Shown here in pieces: positions 1 through 6,698 of a DNA stretch of 12,471 bases. Origin of the DNA: Oscillospiraceae bacterium (lineage in GTDB: Bacteria > Bacillota_A > Clostridia > Oscillospirales > Oscillospiraceae); assembly GCA_017411665.1 (NCBI GenBank), contig JAFQPT010000022.1, positions 1-12,471 of the forward strand, read 5' to 3'. Position numbers and translations under genes: made by a program. Position 1 is the first letter of the stretch, and each line of letters opens with the position of its first letter. The notes beneath the pieces are model-generated. The model was not told where the DNA came from, did not search any database, and saw nothing but the letters and a program-made list of their open reading frames with translations.

Positions 1-75
1 AACCAAGTATCGCCAATTTTCCATATTGCACACTGTACAGCAACTACTCTAAGTCAGTCATTTTCTTAAACGGTC
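1..75. other. Short edge region with no gene seen
   Basis: This AT-rich stretch lies downstream of the YyaL-like gene, which runs leftward. I see no coding frame that continues off the edge with a recognisable product, and no convincing hairpin with a T-run that would terminate the minus-strand gene. An 8-bp palindrome (CTGTACAG, about 33-40) is present but has no obvious meaning. Confidence 0.4.
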
Positions 76-1758
76 TTATTGATTCCTCATCATGGCTGCC
101 AGTGCGTAGCTGCAGTCGTAGCTGCGGGCAACGGAACAGGCATACTCTGTCTGCTCCTTGGTGCGGTTTTGCAGTCCCGGATGACGAATCTCCTTAGACA
201 AATACACCAGCACCTGCAAAGCCACCGCCCAGGGCGACGGTACATCCGTATCCCATGGCTGTTTCGGCCGCACAGGCAGATCTCGCTGCCCTCTGCTGAG
301 ATAGTATCCCCCGTTTTCCCAATCGGAAAACAGGGCATCCGCCCGCGCCATAATCTTGGCTGCATTGCGCAGACAATCTCCGCCGCAGCCCGAGCGGTAC
401 AGCTCATACAGCCCCAATGCATAGCCCGCATAGTCCTCCAGTGTGCCGTCTCCCGACACCGCGCCGTGACACCAGTAGCGACTCAGCTGCAGCGGAGCGA
501 CCATACGGCTGCGGAGAAACTCCTCCGCATTGGACGCCGCAGTCAGATACCGCTCCACGCCCAGCACCCGTCCCGCTCGCGCAAGGCTTGCAATCATGAT
601 GCCGTTCCACCCCAGCAGTACCTTTTCGTCCCGCAGAGGCTTGCCGCGGCTGAGCCGCTCCCGATAGAGCCGCATCCGCAAATCGTGGAGCAGCAGACTG
701 TCCTCGTCGGGCTCCTCCCCGTTATACAAATGCGGCACTGTCAGATTTTCCCCCACGGAATACTGCCTGCAGAACACACTGCCGTCATTGTCTCCCAGTG
801 CCTCCCGCACACGGATGTCCGTCAGCAGATAGTGGCCGTCCTCCGACCACTGGGCAGTGTAAAACCCGCCTGCCGTATGGCGCAGCTCCCGAATCACATA
901 ATCCGCCGTCTCCGCAGCCACCTTCCGAAACAGCTCCACCCCTGTCATTTGGTAGGCACGGGTATACACCTCCAGCATCCACGCCTGATCGATGAGCCGT
1001 TTTTCGGGGATGGGGATTTCCCATCTTGCATCCGTCGTACCGTGGAAAAATCCGCCGCCAATCTGGTCGCGCACCGCGCCCAATGCCATTTGCCGCAGAG
1101 TGAACCCCGCCATTTTGAGGGGCAGTCGCTCTCCCGTATAACGGGCATACCGCAGCAAAAACAGCAGGTCCTGGGGCATCAGCCGCTTCCCCTCCGTGCC
1201 GAAGCCGCCGTTTTCCCCGTCAAACCGATTTTGCAGCTGCTTGAATCGGGTCTCCCACAGCTGCGGCAGCTCCGCAGGCTCTGACACCGAGGTTTCCAGT
1301 CGGGTCAGCTTCTCTGCCATCTGTGACCCGATGCGCTCATAGGCAGACGCATCACTGTTCCAGTGCAGCGCCGTTCCCGACAGAAGACCTGCCAGCTCCA
1401 CCTCCCGCAGGGCCTCCGTAATGAAAAACGGATTTCCCGCAGGGTCGGTCAGCACCTCCAGAGGCCGATTGGGTGCTCCTGTCATCATGCAGGCTGCCTG
1501 CGTATAGAAAGCAGCTACATCGGGGTGCTCCTGCCCGTCCACCTGCACAGGCACAAAATATCGCTCCGTTAACCGCGCCACCGTGCCGCGGCCGCAGTGC
1601 AGCTGCGCCCAGTCGGCTGTGTTGCCGATGGAAATCAGCATGGGTTTATGTTCTTCTTGGGCTTTCGCAAAAGCCTCTTTGCCCCACGGATACCAGTCCA
1701 CGCTGTCCTCACTCCATCGAATGAGGCAGGGTGACAGTTCATATTGCAGTCGGTTCAT
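76..1758 (-). CDS. Divergent YyaL/SPATA20-family protein (DUF255) lacking the CxxC motif
   Basis: This is a 560-residue member of the DUF255/YyaL family, in which a thioredoxin-like N-terminal domain (here about 1-160) precedes an (alpha/alpha) toroid resembling N-acylglucosamine 2-epimerases and glycosidases (about 165-560). Family landmarks are NRLQYELSP (2-10), VDWYPWGKEAF (20-30), DQIGGGF (231-237), an EKxxxDQA match (252-259) and a later GWNGIMIASLA. The usual SIGYSTCHWCH is here SIGNTADWAQ (43-52), so both redox cysteines are gone. The usual PHFEK is IPIPEK (248-253), and the GGWPL segment is also altered. The start is chosen at 1758 because GGAGGG lies just upstream; the open frame extends to 1893, but that part is not family-like. 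At 560 residues it is somewhat shorter than typical members (about 600-700). The function of the family is poorly known. This copy is probably inactive as a thiol-disulfide enzyme and may keep only a carbohydrate- or partner-binding role (inference). Confidence 0.85.
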   Translation of the reverse strand: MNRLQYELSPCLIRWSEDSVDWYPWGKEAFAKAQEEHKPMLISIGNTADWAQLHCGRGTVARLTERYFVPVQVDGQEHPDVAAFYTQAACMMTGAPNRPLEVLTDPAGNPFFITEALREVELAGLLSGTALHWNSDASAYERIGSQMAEKLTRLETSVSEPAELPQLWETRFKQLQNRFDGENGGFGTEGKRLMPQDLLFLLRYARYTGERLPLKMAGFTLRQMALGAVRDQIGGGFFHGTTDARWEIPIPEKRLIDQAWMLEVYTRAYQMTGVELFRKVAAETADYVIRELRHTAGGFYTAQWSEDGHYLLTDIRVREALGDNDGSVFCRQYSVGENLTVPHLYNGEEPDEDSLLLHDLRMRLYRERLSRGKPLRDEKVLLGWNGIMIASLARAGRVLGVERYLTAASNAEEFLRSRMVAPLQLSRYWCHGAVSGDGTLEDYAGYALGLYELYRSGCGGDCLRNAAKIMARADALFSDWENGGYYLSRGQRDLPVRPKQPWDTDVPSPWAVALQVLVYLSKEIRHPGLQNRTKEQTEYACSVARSYDCSYALAAMMRNQ

Positions 1759-1810
1759 GTAAAACCCTCCTTTGTAAGTACTTTCCCCGAATTTTTTCTC
1801 CGTTATACAT

Positions 1811-1838
1811 TTGCAATTTCCCAAGGGAGTGTTATACT
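1811..1838 (+). promoter_or_regulatory. Sigma-A-type promoter for the DUF554 gene
   Basis: A TTGCAA -35 box (1811-1816) and a TATACT -10 box (1833-1838) are separated by 16 bp. They lie about 30 bp upstream of the start codon at 1869, which has GGAGGG before it. The site is in the divergent intergenic region. No equally good promoter for the leftward YyaL-like gene was seen there. Confidence 0.55.
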
Positions 1839-1868
1839 GCTCGTATACATTTTTCGGAGGGTTCTGAC

Positions 1869-2588
1869 ATGATCGGATTGGGAACCATAGCAAACGTAGC
1901 GGCCATTATCGTCGGCGGCAGCATCGGTCTGCTGCTGAAGGGCGGATTGAAGGAGCATTATCAGCAGTCTCTGCAAAAGGCCATGGGACTGTGCACCATT
2001 TTCATCGGTGCATCGGGCGTATTGACCGGTATGATTTATATGGAAAACGGTGCGCTGACCACCATCAACACTCTGCCCATGATTATCGCCATGGTCATCG
2101 GCACTGTCATCGGTGAATTTTTCGACTTTGACGGCAGAATGGAAACACTGGGGCACTATCTCAAGGAAAAGGCCTCCGCAAGCGGAGACAGCCGCTTCGT
2201 GGAAGGCTTCGTCACCGCATCTCTGACCGTCTGCATCGGCGCAATGGCAATCGTCGGCTCGATTCAAGACGGCTTGCTGGGTGACCCCGCAACATTATAT
2301 ACCAAATCCGTTTTGGACTTCGTCATCATTATGGTCTTTGCCTCTTCTTACGGAAAGGGCGCACTGTTTTCCGCACTGCCCGTGGGCGTGCTGCAGGGCA
2401 GCATCACGCTGCTGGCAGCACTGCTGGGCGGCGGCACCCTGCCCCAGCCTGTGATTGAAAATCTCAGCTTCCTCGGCTCGGTGCTCATCTTCTGCGTAGG
2501 CATCAATCTGGCCTTCGGCCCGAAATTCCGCGTGGCAAATATGCTGCCGGCGCTGGTCATCGGCGGTCTGATGGCGGCATTCCTGTAA
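1869..2588 (+). CDS. DUF554 family membrane protein (YqgA/YdfK-like)
   Basis: This 239-residue polytopic membrane protein matches the DUF554 family, to which E. coli YqgA and B. subtilis YdfK belong. Visible features are the N-terminal GTIANVAAIIVGG segment, the conserved-looking core GAMAIVGSIQDGL (124-136), and KSVLDF (146-151). Hydrophobic segments fall at roughly 3-23, 36-56, 67-85, 111-131, 146-160, 165-188, 198-216 and 222-238. Length is normal for the family. The start at 1869 is supported by GGAGGG and by the family-typical N-terminus; the longer frame opening at 1731 overlaps the divergent gene's start. It appears to be a single-gene transcript, with a promoter at 1811-1838 and a strong terminator at 2605. 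The molecular function of the family is not established; it is presumed to be a transporter or channel. Confidence 0.9.
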   Translation: MIGLGTIANVAAIIVGGSIGLLLKGGLKEHYQQSLQKAMGLCTIFIGASGVLTGMIYMENGALTTINTLPMIIAMVIGTVIGEFFDFDGRMETLGHYLKEKASASGDSRFVEGFVTASLTVCIGAMAIVGSIQDGLLGDPATLYTKSVLDFVIIMVFASSYGKGALFSALPVGVLQGSITLLAALLGGGTLPQPVIENLSFLGSVLIFCVGINLAFGPKFRVANMLPALVIGGLMAAFL

Positions 2589-2604
2589 TATGCATTCTTC
2601 GACT

Positions 2605-2646
2605 CTCCCGCAGTCTCTCCTTTCGGTGGACTGCGGGAGTTTTTTT
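2605..2646 (+). terminator. Intrinsic terminator of the DUF554 gene
   Basis: A perfect 11-bp stem, CTCCCGCAGTC (2605-2615) with GACTGCGGGAG (2629-2639), is followed by seven T residues (2640-2646). It lies 17 bp after the stop codon of the DUF554 gene. Confidence 0.92.
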
Positions 2647-2688
2647 GCTCTACCAACGGTGGAGAGCCCTTCTACCAAGGGGATCTCC
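2647..2688. repeat. Alternative overlapping hairpins in the intergenic spacer
   Basis: Two inverted repeats share bases. The first is GCTCT (2647-2651) with AGAGC (2663-2667), strengthened by an inner CCA/TGG. The second is GGAGA/CCCTT (2661-2671) with AAGGG/TCTCC (2677-2688). They cannot form together. They sit between the DUF554 terminator and the next promoter, so they would be in RNA only on read-through. They may be the remnant of an intergenic palindromic element. Confidence 0.35.
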
Positions 2689-2695
2689 CAAAGCA

Positions 2696-2724
2696 TTGAC
2701 TCTCGGGTTTTCGGGAAATATAGT
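2696..2724 (+). promoter_or_regulatory. Sigma-A-type promoter for the hemolysin III gene
   Basis: TTGACT (2696-2701) and TATAGT (2719-2724) are spaced by 17 bp. They are followed by AGGAGG (2743-2748) and an ATG at 2756. A second TATACT at 2728-2733 lies 26 bp from the same -35 box, too far to be its partner. Confidence 0.7.
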
Positions 2725-2755
2725 GGGTATACTACGAAAAACAGGAGGAACCCAT

Positions 2756-3421
2756 ATGGAGGTCAACGCAATGCACTCCCCGACACCCTTATTTCAAGTC
2801 CGAGACCCCATGAGCGCACTGACTCACTTTATCGCTTTCCTTGCAGCGATTTTTGCCACACCCGTTCTGATAGTCCATGCAGCCGAAACAGGCGCAGACA
2901 GAGACCATCTGGTGAGCCTGAGCATTTTCATGCTGAGCATGGTGCTGCTGTACGGCGCGAGCACCGCATATCACACCTTCTCACTGACGGAAAAAGGCTG
3001 CCGCACCTTGAAGAAGCTGGACCACACCATGATTTTTTATCTGATTGCAGGCTCCTACACCCCTGTCTGCGTGGTGGCTTTGCAAAACTACCGTCTGCTG
3101 GCACTGGTCTGGGCACTGGCTGTGGCAGGCACCGTCTTTAAACTGTGCTGGGTCTGCTGCCCCAAGTGGGTATCCTCGGTAATCTACATTGCAATGGGCT
3201 GGAGCTGCTTGACCGCTATGCCCCAGATTATCGCAGCATTGGACAAGTGGGGATTCTTCTGGCTGCTGCTGGGCGGTATCTTCTACACCGTAGGCGGTGT
3301 GCTGTATGCACTCAAGCCCAAGTGTCTGGAAGGAAAACGCTTCGGCATCCACGAATTTTTCCACGTATTCGTCATGGCAGGCAGCGTGTGCCATTATGTA
3401 TTTATGTATAATATCATGTAA
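2756..3421 (+). CDS. Hemolysin III / PAQR family integral membrane protein
   Basis: This 221-residue multi-pass membrane protein belongs to the hemolysin III (YqfA/PAQR) family. The three conserved blocks are visible: GASTAYHTF (67-75, SxxxH), LDHTMIFYLIAGSYTP (88-103) and GIHEFFHVFVMAGSVCH (197-213). By comparison with the PAQR superfamily, H73, H199 and H203 are the likely zinc ligands (family knowledge; alignment done by eye). Seven membrane segments fit the hydrophobicity. The ATG at 2756 has AGGAGG at an ideal 7-nt spacing. A second ATG at 2771 has its own GGAGGT (2758-2763), so two starts differing by five residues are possible. Family members are linked to membrane lipid homeostasis; despite the name, haemolytic activity should not be assumed. 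The gene appears to be transcribed alone from 2696-2724. Confidence 0.9.
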   Translation: MEVNAMHSPTPLFQVRDPMSALTHFIAFLAAIFATPVLIVHAAETGADRDHLVSLSIFMLSMVLLYGASTAYHTFSLTEKGCRTLKKLDHTMIFYLIAGSYTPVCVVALQNYRLLALVWALAVAGTVFKLCWVCCPKWVSSVIYIAMGWSCLTAMPQIIAALDKWGFFWLLLGGIFYTVGGVLYALKPKCLEGKRFGIHEFFHVFVMAGSVCHYVFMYNIM

Positions 3422-3429
3422 GCTATGTA

Positions 3430-3520
3430 TCATCGCGAGCGAAGCGAAGCTGAGTCGAGTGGTTTTCCCTAACGATTGACATATTTAATCGGAGATTCCT
3501 CGACTACGCTCGGAATGACA
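3430..3520. repeat. Imperfect inverted-repeat intergenic element
   Basis: The left arm (about 3430-3460) contains CGAGCG-type and AGTCGAG words. The right arm (about 3491-3520, reading GGAGATTCCTCGACTACGCT and onward) carries the complements: its reverse complement begins TGTCATTCCGAGCGTAGTCG. The left arm has about ten extra bases between the matching words. The words resemble a palindromic repeat seen between genes in many bacterial genomes (recalled, not searched). It lies immediately after the hemolysin III stop codon and could form a long imperfect stem in its 3' UTR. Confidence 0.6.
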
Positions 3521-3545
3521 GTTTCTTTTATTGTGCACCAAAAAC

Positions 3546-3583
3546 CTTCCTCTGTGAAAACACAGAGGAAGATTTTTATTTTT
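3546..3583 (+). terminator. Intrinsic terminator downstream of hemolysin III
   Basis: A perfect 11-bp stem, CTTCCTCTGTG (3546-3556) with CACAGAGGAAG (3561-3571), closes a 4-base AAAA loop and is followed by a T-rich tail (3573-3583). An A-rich flank on the left means it could also act on the other strand. It separates the hemolysin III transcript from the sigma-factor unit. Confidence 0.88.
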
Positions 3584-3592
3584 CCATTCCCA

Positions 3593-3638
3593 TGCAACCA
3601 ATTCCATCCTTTTGGGGTTATTATAAGTGAAGGCCTTC
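3593..3638 (+). promoter_or_regulatory. Candidate promoter/operator region of the sigma-factor operon
   Basis: The region between the terminator and the sigma gene must hold its promoter. A -10-like TATTAT/TTATAA lies at 3619-3626, but no consensus TTGACA is at the right spacing. A TGCAACC-like word (3593-3599) and GGTTAT (3616-3621) could instead be an ECF-type promoter recognised by the sigma factor itself. This is weak and based on resemblance only. A perfect 10-bp palindrome GAAGGCCTTC (3629-3638) follows directly and could be an operator. Confidence 0.25.
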
Positions 3639-3668
3639 CAAACAGCACACCATCGGAGGTGAAGGAAA

Positions 3669-4205
3669 ATGACGGAAGCAAAAGTCCTGCGGGAACTGCA
3701 AAAGGGTTCTCAGCAGGCGCTGGAATGGATGATCGATACATATAACCCATATGTCAGCACCATTGTATATAACATCATCGGACGGCAGATGACGCAGCTT
3801 GATGTAGAAGAAACAGTCTCGGACGTGTTTCTGGCACTTTGGAACAACTCCCATAAAATCAGGCCCGGAATGACCCGCGCGTATCTGGGCAGCATCGCCC
3901 GCAATCAAGCAAAAAAGAAGCTGAGAAAAAACGGACTGACTATGGAGCTGGAGGAAAACATTCTGACTGTTGAAACAAGCAGCCCTCAGCAGGAACTGGA
4001 GCATCGAGAGCGGCAGCAAATTGTACAGCAGGCAGTCTTGGCGATGGAGCACCCCGATCGGGAAATCTTTCTGCGGCACTATTATTACGGTCAGACCATC
4101 TCCGTCATTTGTAAGCAAATGCACATGACCCCCTCAGCTGTTAAATCCAGACTGGCACGTGGGCGTGAAAAGCTGAAAGCATCTCTGATGCAACGTTTAT
4201 CTTAA
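3669..4205 (+). CDS. ECF-type RNA polymerase sigma-70 factor
   Basis: This 178-residue sigma factor has the two-domain ECF layout. Sigma region 2 (about 20-90) includes the YNPYVSTIVYNIIG segment, VEETVSDVFLALW and the YLGSIARNQAKKKL stretch. Sigma region 4 (about 120-172) carries a helix-turn-helix, with DREIFLRHYYYGQTI then MTPSAVKSRLARGREKL. There is no region 1.1 or 3. GGAGGTGA at 3655-3662 gives a strong ribosome binding site with 6-nt spacing. The gene for a membrane protein starts 12 nt after the stop, with its AAGGAGG overlapping the TAA, which is the classic sigma/anti-sigma arrangement. The sigma factor should direct core RNA polymerase to a small regulon, perhaps including its own operon. 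The inducing signal cannot be read from the sequence. Confidence 0.88.
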   Translation: MTEAKVLRELQKGSQQALEWMIDTYNPYVSTIVYNIIGRQMTQLDVEETVSDVFLALWNNSHKIRPGMTRAYLGSIARNQAKKKLRKNGLTMELEENILTVETSSPQQELEHRERQQIVQQAVLAMEHPDREIFLRHYYYGQTISVICKQMHMTPSAVKSRLARGREKLKASLMQRLS

Positions 4206-4217
4206 GGAGGGAACACA

Positions 4218-5348
4218 ATGGAATACAGAATCGATGATCTGCTGGACGAATACTTGGATCAATCCGTCCCGATGGAAACCATGGCGTACACCTCCGCCAC
4301 TACCATCAAGGAGATGACCATGAAAAAAATTCGCAACGAAAACAATCTGCGCCGCAGAAAGGGGCATAAAAGAATATTTACCGCAGCACTGGCTGCCGCT
4401 TTGGTGTTTGCACTGAGCATCACCGCCATCGCCGCATACAGCTTTCATCAGCAGCAACAGGAAGCGCTGCGCAACAGACTGCAGGTAGATAACAATCACA
4501 TCAGCAGCTATGTGGAATACGATGAAACAAAAGCCGAGGGTGTAACCCTGCTGTCCGCCATCCACGACGGAGACTTCCAGAGAGTGTATGTGAACGTGTC
4601 TCCCGTTACCGAGGAAGAAGCGCGCAGCGGTCTGGCTACCGACACTTTCCGTTTCTCTACCGATGGCGGGAAGAGCGGAGGCACCGCAATCATTCCCTTT
4701 GACGAAGCCCGTCTGAATGAAGTATCAATGGTAGATGTTTACAATGAGCTCGATGGCACAACCTTCCGCACCAAAGATCCGGAAGGAATAAAAAAATTGA
4801 TGATGGATTACTCCTACGACAAGGATACGCAGACGCTGACTCTTGAATGCAACATCTGGAAGGATGCTTTGAGCGACACCGTAAATCTGACTATTTTGCG
4901 TTTCAACGAAGCAGATGAGCTCGTTCATACTTATGGCACTGTCACCTTTACACCCACCACTGCGGAAATGCGAGAAATCCGCTTTGCAGAACCTGTTGAA
5001 CTGTATAACGAGGACCTGCAGGAAAGCTGCCGTGTCATCGGTGTCCGTCTGACTCCTCTCAGTGCAGCATGGCTGGTAGAAATCGAAGAGGCACAGGAAC
5101 TGTATGGCGGAAACACCAATCTGACCGATGCACAGCGGGAAGAACAGATCAGCTGGCTCAACTGCACCGATGTACTCAGCAGCGCAGCACTGATTATGGA
5201 TAACGGCAGAGAACACAATACGGGCATTATCCTGTCTGACCCCTATGTGAACGGTCTGATCCTGCCCACCTCTTCCTGGGCAAACACCATCGACATCAAC
5301 GCGGTTTCTGCTGTACGCATTCAGAATCAGATCGTATCCTGCAGCTAA
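4218..5348 (+). CDS. Putative membrane-anchored anti-sigma factor
   Basis: This 376-residue protein has a short, basic cytoplasmic N-terminus (1-52, with RRRKGHKR at 45-52), one transmembrane helix (about 54-74), and a long polar outside domain (about 75-376). That topology, with the gene directly behind an ECF sigma factor and translationally coupled to it, fits an anti-sigma factor: the N-terminus would bind the sigma factor and the ectodomain would sense an envelope signal. It resembles the DUF4179-type partners of clostridial sigma factors, but I cannot confirm the domain by eye. No classical zinc-binding anti-sigma motif (HxxxCxxC) is present in the N-terminus. The gene ends about 70 bp before a strong terminator, so the operon is just these two genes. 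Confidence 0.7.
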   Translation: MEYRIDDLLDEYLDQSVPMETMAYTSATTIKEMTMKKIRNENNLRRRKGHKRIFTAALAAALVFALSITAIAAYSFHQQQQEALRNRLQVDNNHISSYVEYDETKAEGVTLLSAIHDGDFQRVYVNVSPVTEEEARSGLATDTFRFSTDGGKSGGTAIIPFDEARLNEVSMVDVYNELDGTTFRTKDPEGIKKLMMDYSYDKDTQTLTLECNIWKDALSDTVNLTILRFNEADELVHTYGTVTFTPTTAEMREIRFAEPVELYNEDLQESCRVIGVRLTPLSAAWLVEIEEAQELYGGNTNLTDAQREEQISWLNCTDVLSSAALIMDNGREHNTGIILSDPYVNGLILPTSSWANTIDINAVSAVRIQNQIVSCS

Positions 5349-5420
5349 TCTTCTGAAAAACGGCATTTGCCGCTTCTATATCTCTTATCTCTCGTCTTCT
5401 TCGGAAGACCCTTGTCCGCA

Positions 5421-5454
5421 GACCACCCCGCTCTCTCACGGGGTGGTCGTTTTT
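5421..5454 (+). terminator. Intrinsic terminator of the sigma/anti-sigma operon
   Basis: A perfect 10-bp stem, GACCACCCCG (5421-5430) with CGGGGTGGTC (5439-5448), has an 8-base loop and is followed by GTTTTT (5449-5454). Confidence 0.9.
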
Positions 5455-5483
5455 ATCGGTTGGATAAATCGGAATTTGACATT

Positions 5484-5595
5484 GCCCTCTCCCTGGGGAG
5501 AGGGTGCCCCGCAGGGGCGGGTGTGGGGCAAAATAACAGAAAATCCCCCACATCCGCCCTCGCAAGCTCGGGCACCTTCTCCCCAGGGAGAAGGC
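5484..5595. repeat. 112-bp nested palindromic (REP/MITE-like) element
   Basis: The outer 26-base arms, 5484-5509 and the reverse complement of 5570-5595, match at 24 of 26 positions. Each arm is itself a small hairpin (CTCTCCCTGGGGAGAG on the left, TTCTCCCCAGGGAGAA on the right). The two mismatches are a C..G pair in one arm and a T..A pair in the other, so each small hairpin stays paired. Inside, GGGCGGGTGTGGGG-type sequence on the left faces CCCCCACATCCGCCC on the right around an A-rich loop (about 5530-5543). There is no open frame for a transposase. It resembles GC-rich palindromic elements scattered between genes of gut Clostridia (from memory, not searched). Confidence 0.8.
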
Positions 5596-5704
5596 GTTGG
5601 TGCGCTGCTCCCCTACAAATTCTGATTTGTCGGACTCACGTTTTCCTTCGCATAATCGTTATCGTGCTCAAACGAAACGATCAAGGGTTTGTAAGTACGA
5701 ACTA
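5596..5704. other. Gene-free spacer between palindromic element and cysK terminator
   Basis: This completes the 397-bp gap between the anti-sigma gene and cysteine synthase (5349-5745). It contains a small hairpin ACAAAT-TCTG-ATTTGT (5615-5630) and weak promoter-like words on the plus strand (TTGTCG then CATAAT, spaced about 18 bp). No frame here has a ribosome binding site and a recognisable product. A short unannotated transcript ending at the bidirectional terminator (5705-5744) is conceivable but unsupported. Confidence 0.4.
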
Positions 5705-5744
5705 AAAACAGGCACGGCAGTTTATGATCTGCCGTGCCTGTTTT
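5705..5744 (-). terminator. Strong terminator of cysteine synthase gene, probably bidirectional
   Basis: A perfect 16-bp stem, AAAACAGGCACGGCAG (5705-5720) with CTGCCGTGCCTGTTTT (5729-5744), has an 8-base loop and T-runs on both strands. The cysteine synthase stop codon begins two bases from the stem (5746-5748), so the hairpin abuts the coding region. Confidence 0.92.
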
Positions 5745-5745
5745 C

Positions 5746-6675
5746 TTATTCAAATAATCCTGCGGACAAATACCGCTCGCCGCCGTCGGGAAGAAGAACC
5801 ACTATGGTCTTGCCTGCGTTTTCTTCCTTCCGGGCCAGCTGCAGCGCTGTCCACAATGCCGCACCGCCGGAAATGCCAATCAGCACACCGTCAGTCCTGC
5901 CCAACTGACGTCCTGCCGCATAGGCATCCGCCTCGGTCACCGTGATGATTTCGTCGATGATTTCTCTGTCCAGCACACCGGGCACGAAGTTTGCACCGAT
6001 CCCCTGCAGGCCGTGAGGTCCTGCAATGCCCTTGCTCAGCAGCGGGCTGCCTGCAGGCTCTACCGCAACCACCTTCACATAGGGATTCCATGCCTTCAGA
6101 TACTGACCCACACCTGTAATGGTGCCGCCTGTGCCCACACCCGCAACGAAAATATCCACATTCCCGTCGGTGTCCTCCCAGATTTCGGGGCCTGTGGTGG
6201 TCAGATGTGCGGTTGCATTGGCGGGATTATTGAACTGGTCGGGAATGAAGCTGCCGGGAATGGCCTTCGCCAATTCTTCCGCCTTAGCGATGCACCCCTT
6301 CATGCCCTCCGCACCGGGTGTCAGCACCAGCTCGGCGCCGTAAGCCGTCATCAGCAGTCGACGTTCCATGCTCATGGAGTCGGGCATAACGATGATGACC
6401 TTATAGCCAAGCGCCGTACCCACTGCTGCCAGACCGATTCCTGTGTTGCCGGAGGTGGGCTCAATGATGGTGCCGCCGGGCTGCAGTACCCCGCGCTTTT
6501 CCGCATCGGCAATCATTGCCGCTGCTACGCGGTCCTTGGCTGAGCCCCCGGGGTTCATGCCTTCCAGCTTGCCCAGAATGCGTGCCTTTGCCCCGTTTAC
6601 AGAGGCAAAATTTTTCAGTTCCAACAGCGGAGTTCTGCCAATCAGCTGCTCCACTGAGGTGTAAATCTTAGACAT
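5746..6675 (-). CDS. cysK: Cysteine synthase (O-acetylserine sulfhydrylase)
   Basis: This 309-residue PLP enzyme makes L-cysteine from O-acetylserine and sulfide in the cytoplasm. The CysK signature is complete: NPGGSAKDR (41-49) with PLP lysine K47, the substrate loop TSGNTG (74-79), QFNNPANATAHLTTTGPEIW (147-166), and the phosphate-binding GTGGTITG (181-188). GISGGAA (267-273) stands where GISSGAA is usual; the first Ser, which contacts the PLP ring nitrogen in the family, is kept. Length is normal. AGGAGA lies 5 nt before the ATG. The LUD-domain gene ends 23 nt upstream, so the two are likely one transcript. No serine acetyltransferase gene (cysE) is nearby. Close paralogues (CysM, cystathionine beta-synthase-like) are less likely given the PEIWEDTDG and GTGGT context. 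Confidence 0.95.
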   Translation of the reverse strand: MSKIYTSVEQLIGRTPLLELKNFASVNGAKARILGKLEGMNPGGSAKDRVAAAMIADAEKRGVLQPGGTIIEPTSGNTGIGLAAVGTALGYKVIIVMPDSMSMERRLLMTAYGAELVLTPGAEGMKGCIAKAEELAKAIPGSFIPDQFNNPANATAHLTTTGPEIWEDTDGNVDIFVAGVGTGGTITGVGQYLKAWNPYVKVVAVEPAGSPLLSKGIAGPHGLQGIGANFVPGVLDREIIDEIITVTEADAYAAGRQLGRTDGVLIGISGGAALWTALQLARKEENAGKTIVVLLPDGGERYLSAGLFE

Positions 6676-6698
6676 AACTGTCTCCTGTTCCTAAAAGA

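Noticed and set aside
79..1284. Long plus-strand open frame (401 codons) across the YyaL-like gene
   Set aside because: It lies wholly antisense to a gene with clear family motifs, its translation is low-complexity and rich in His, Arg, Pro and Gln, and it has no good ribosome binding site.
1759..1893. Longer N-terminus for the YyaL-like protein starting at 1893
   Set aside because: The family N-terminus begins at the methionine at 1758, which has GGAGGG before it. The extension would overlap the divergent gene's promoter and start.
2756..3421. A true haemolysin/virulence factor
   Set aside because: The family name is historical. The motifs are those of PAQR-type membrane proteins, widespread in non-pathogens.
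3476..3504. Perfect TTGACA at 3476-3481 as a promoter
   Set aside because: No -10 box lies 16-18 bp downstream, and an intrinsic terminator follows before any gene.
5484..5595. CRISPR array or insertion sequence
   Set aside because: There is one inverted pair rather than a series of direct repeats with spacers, and no cas or transposase gene is in the window.
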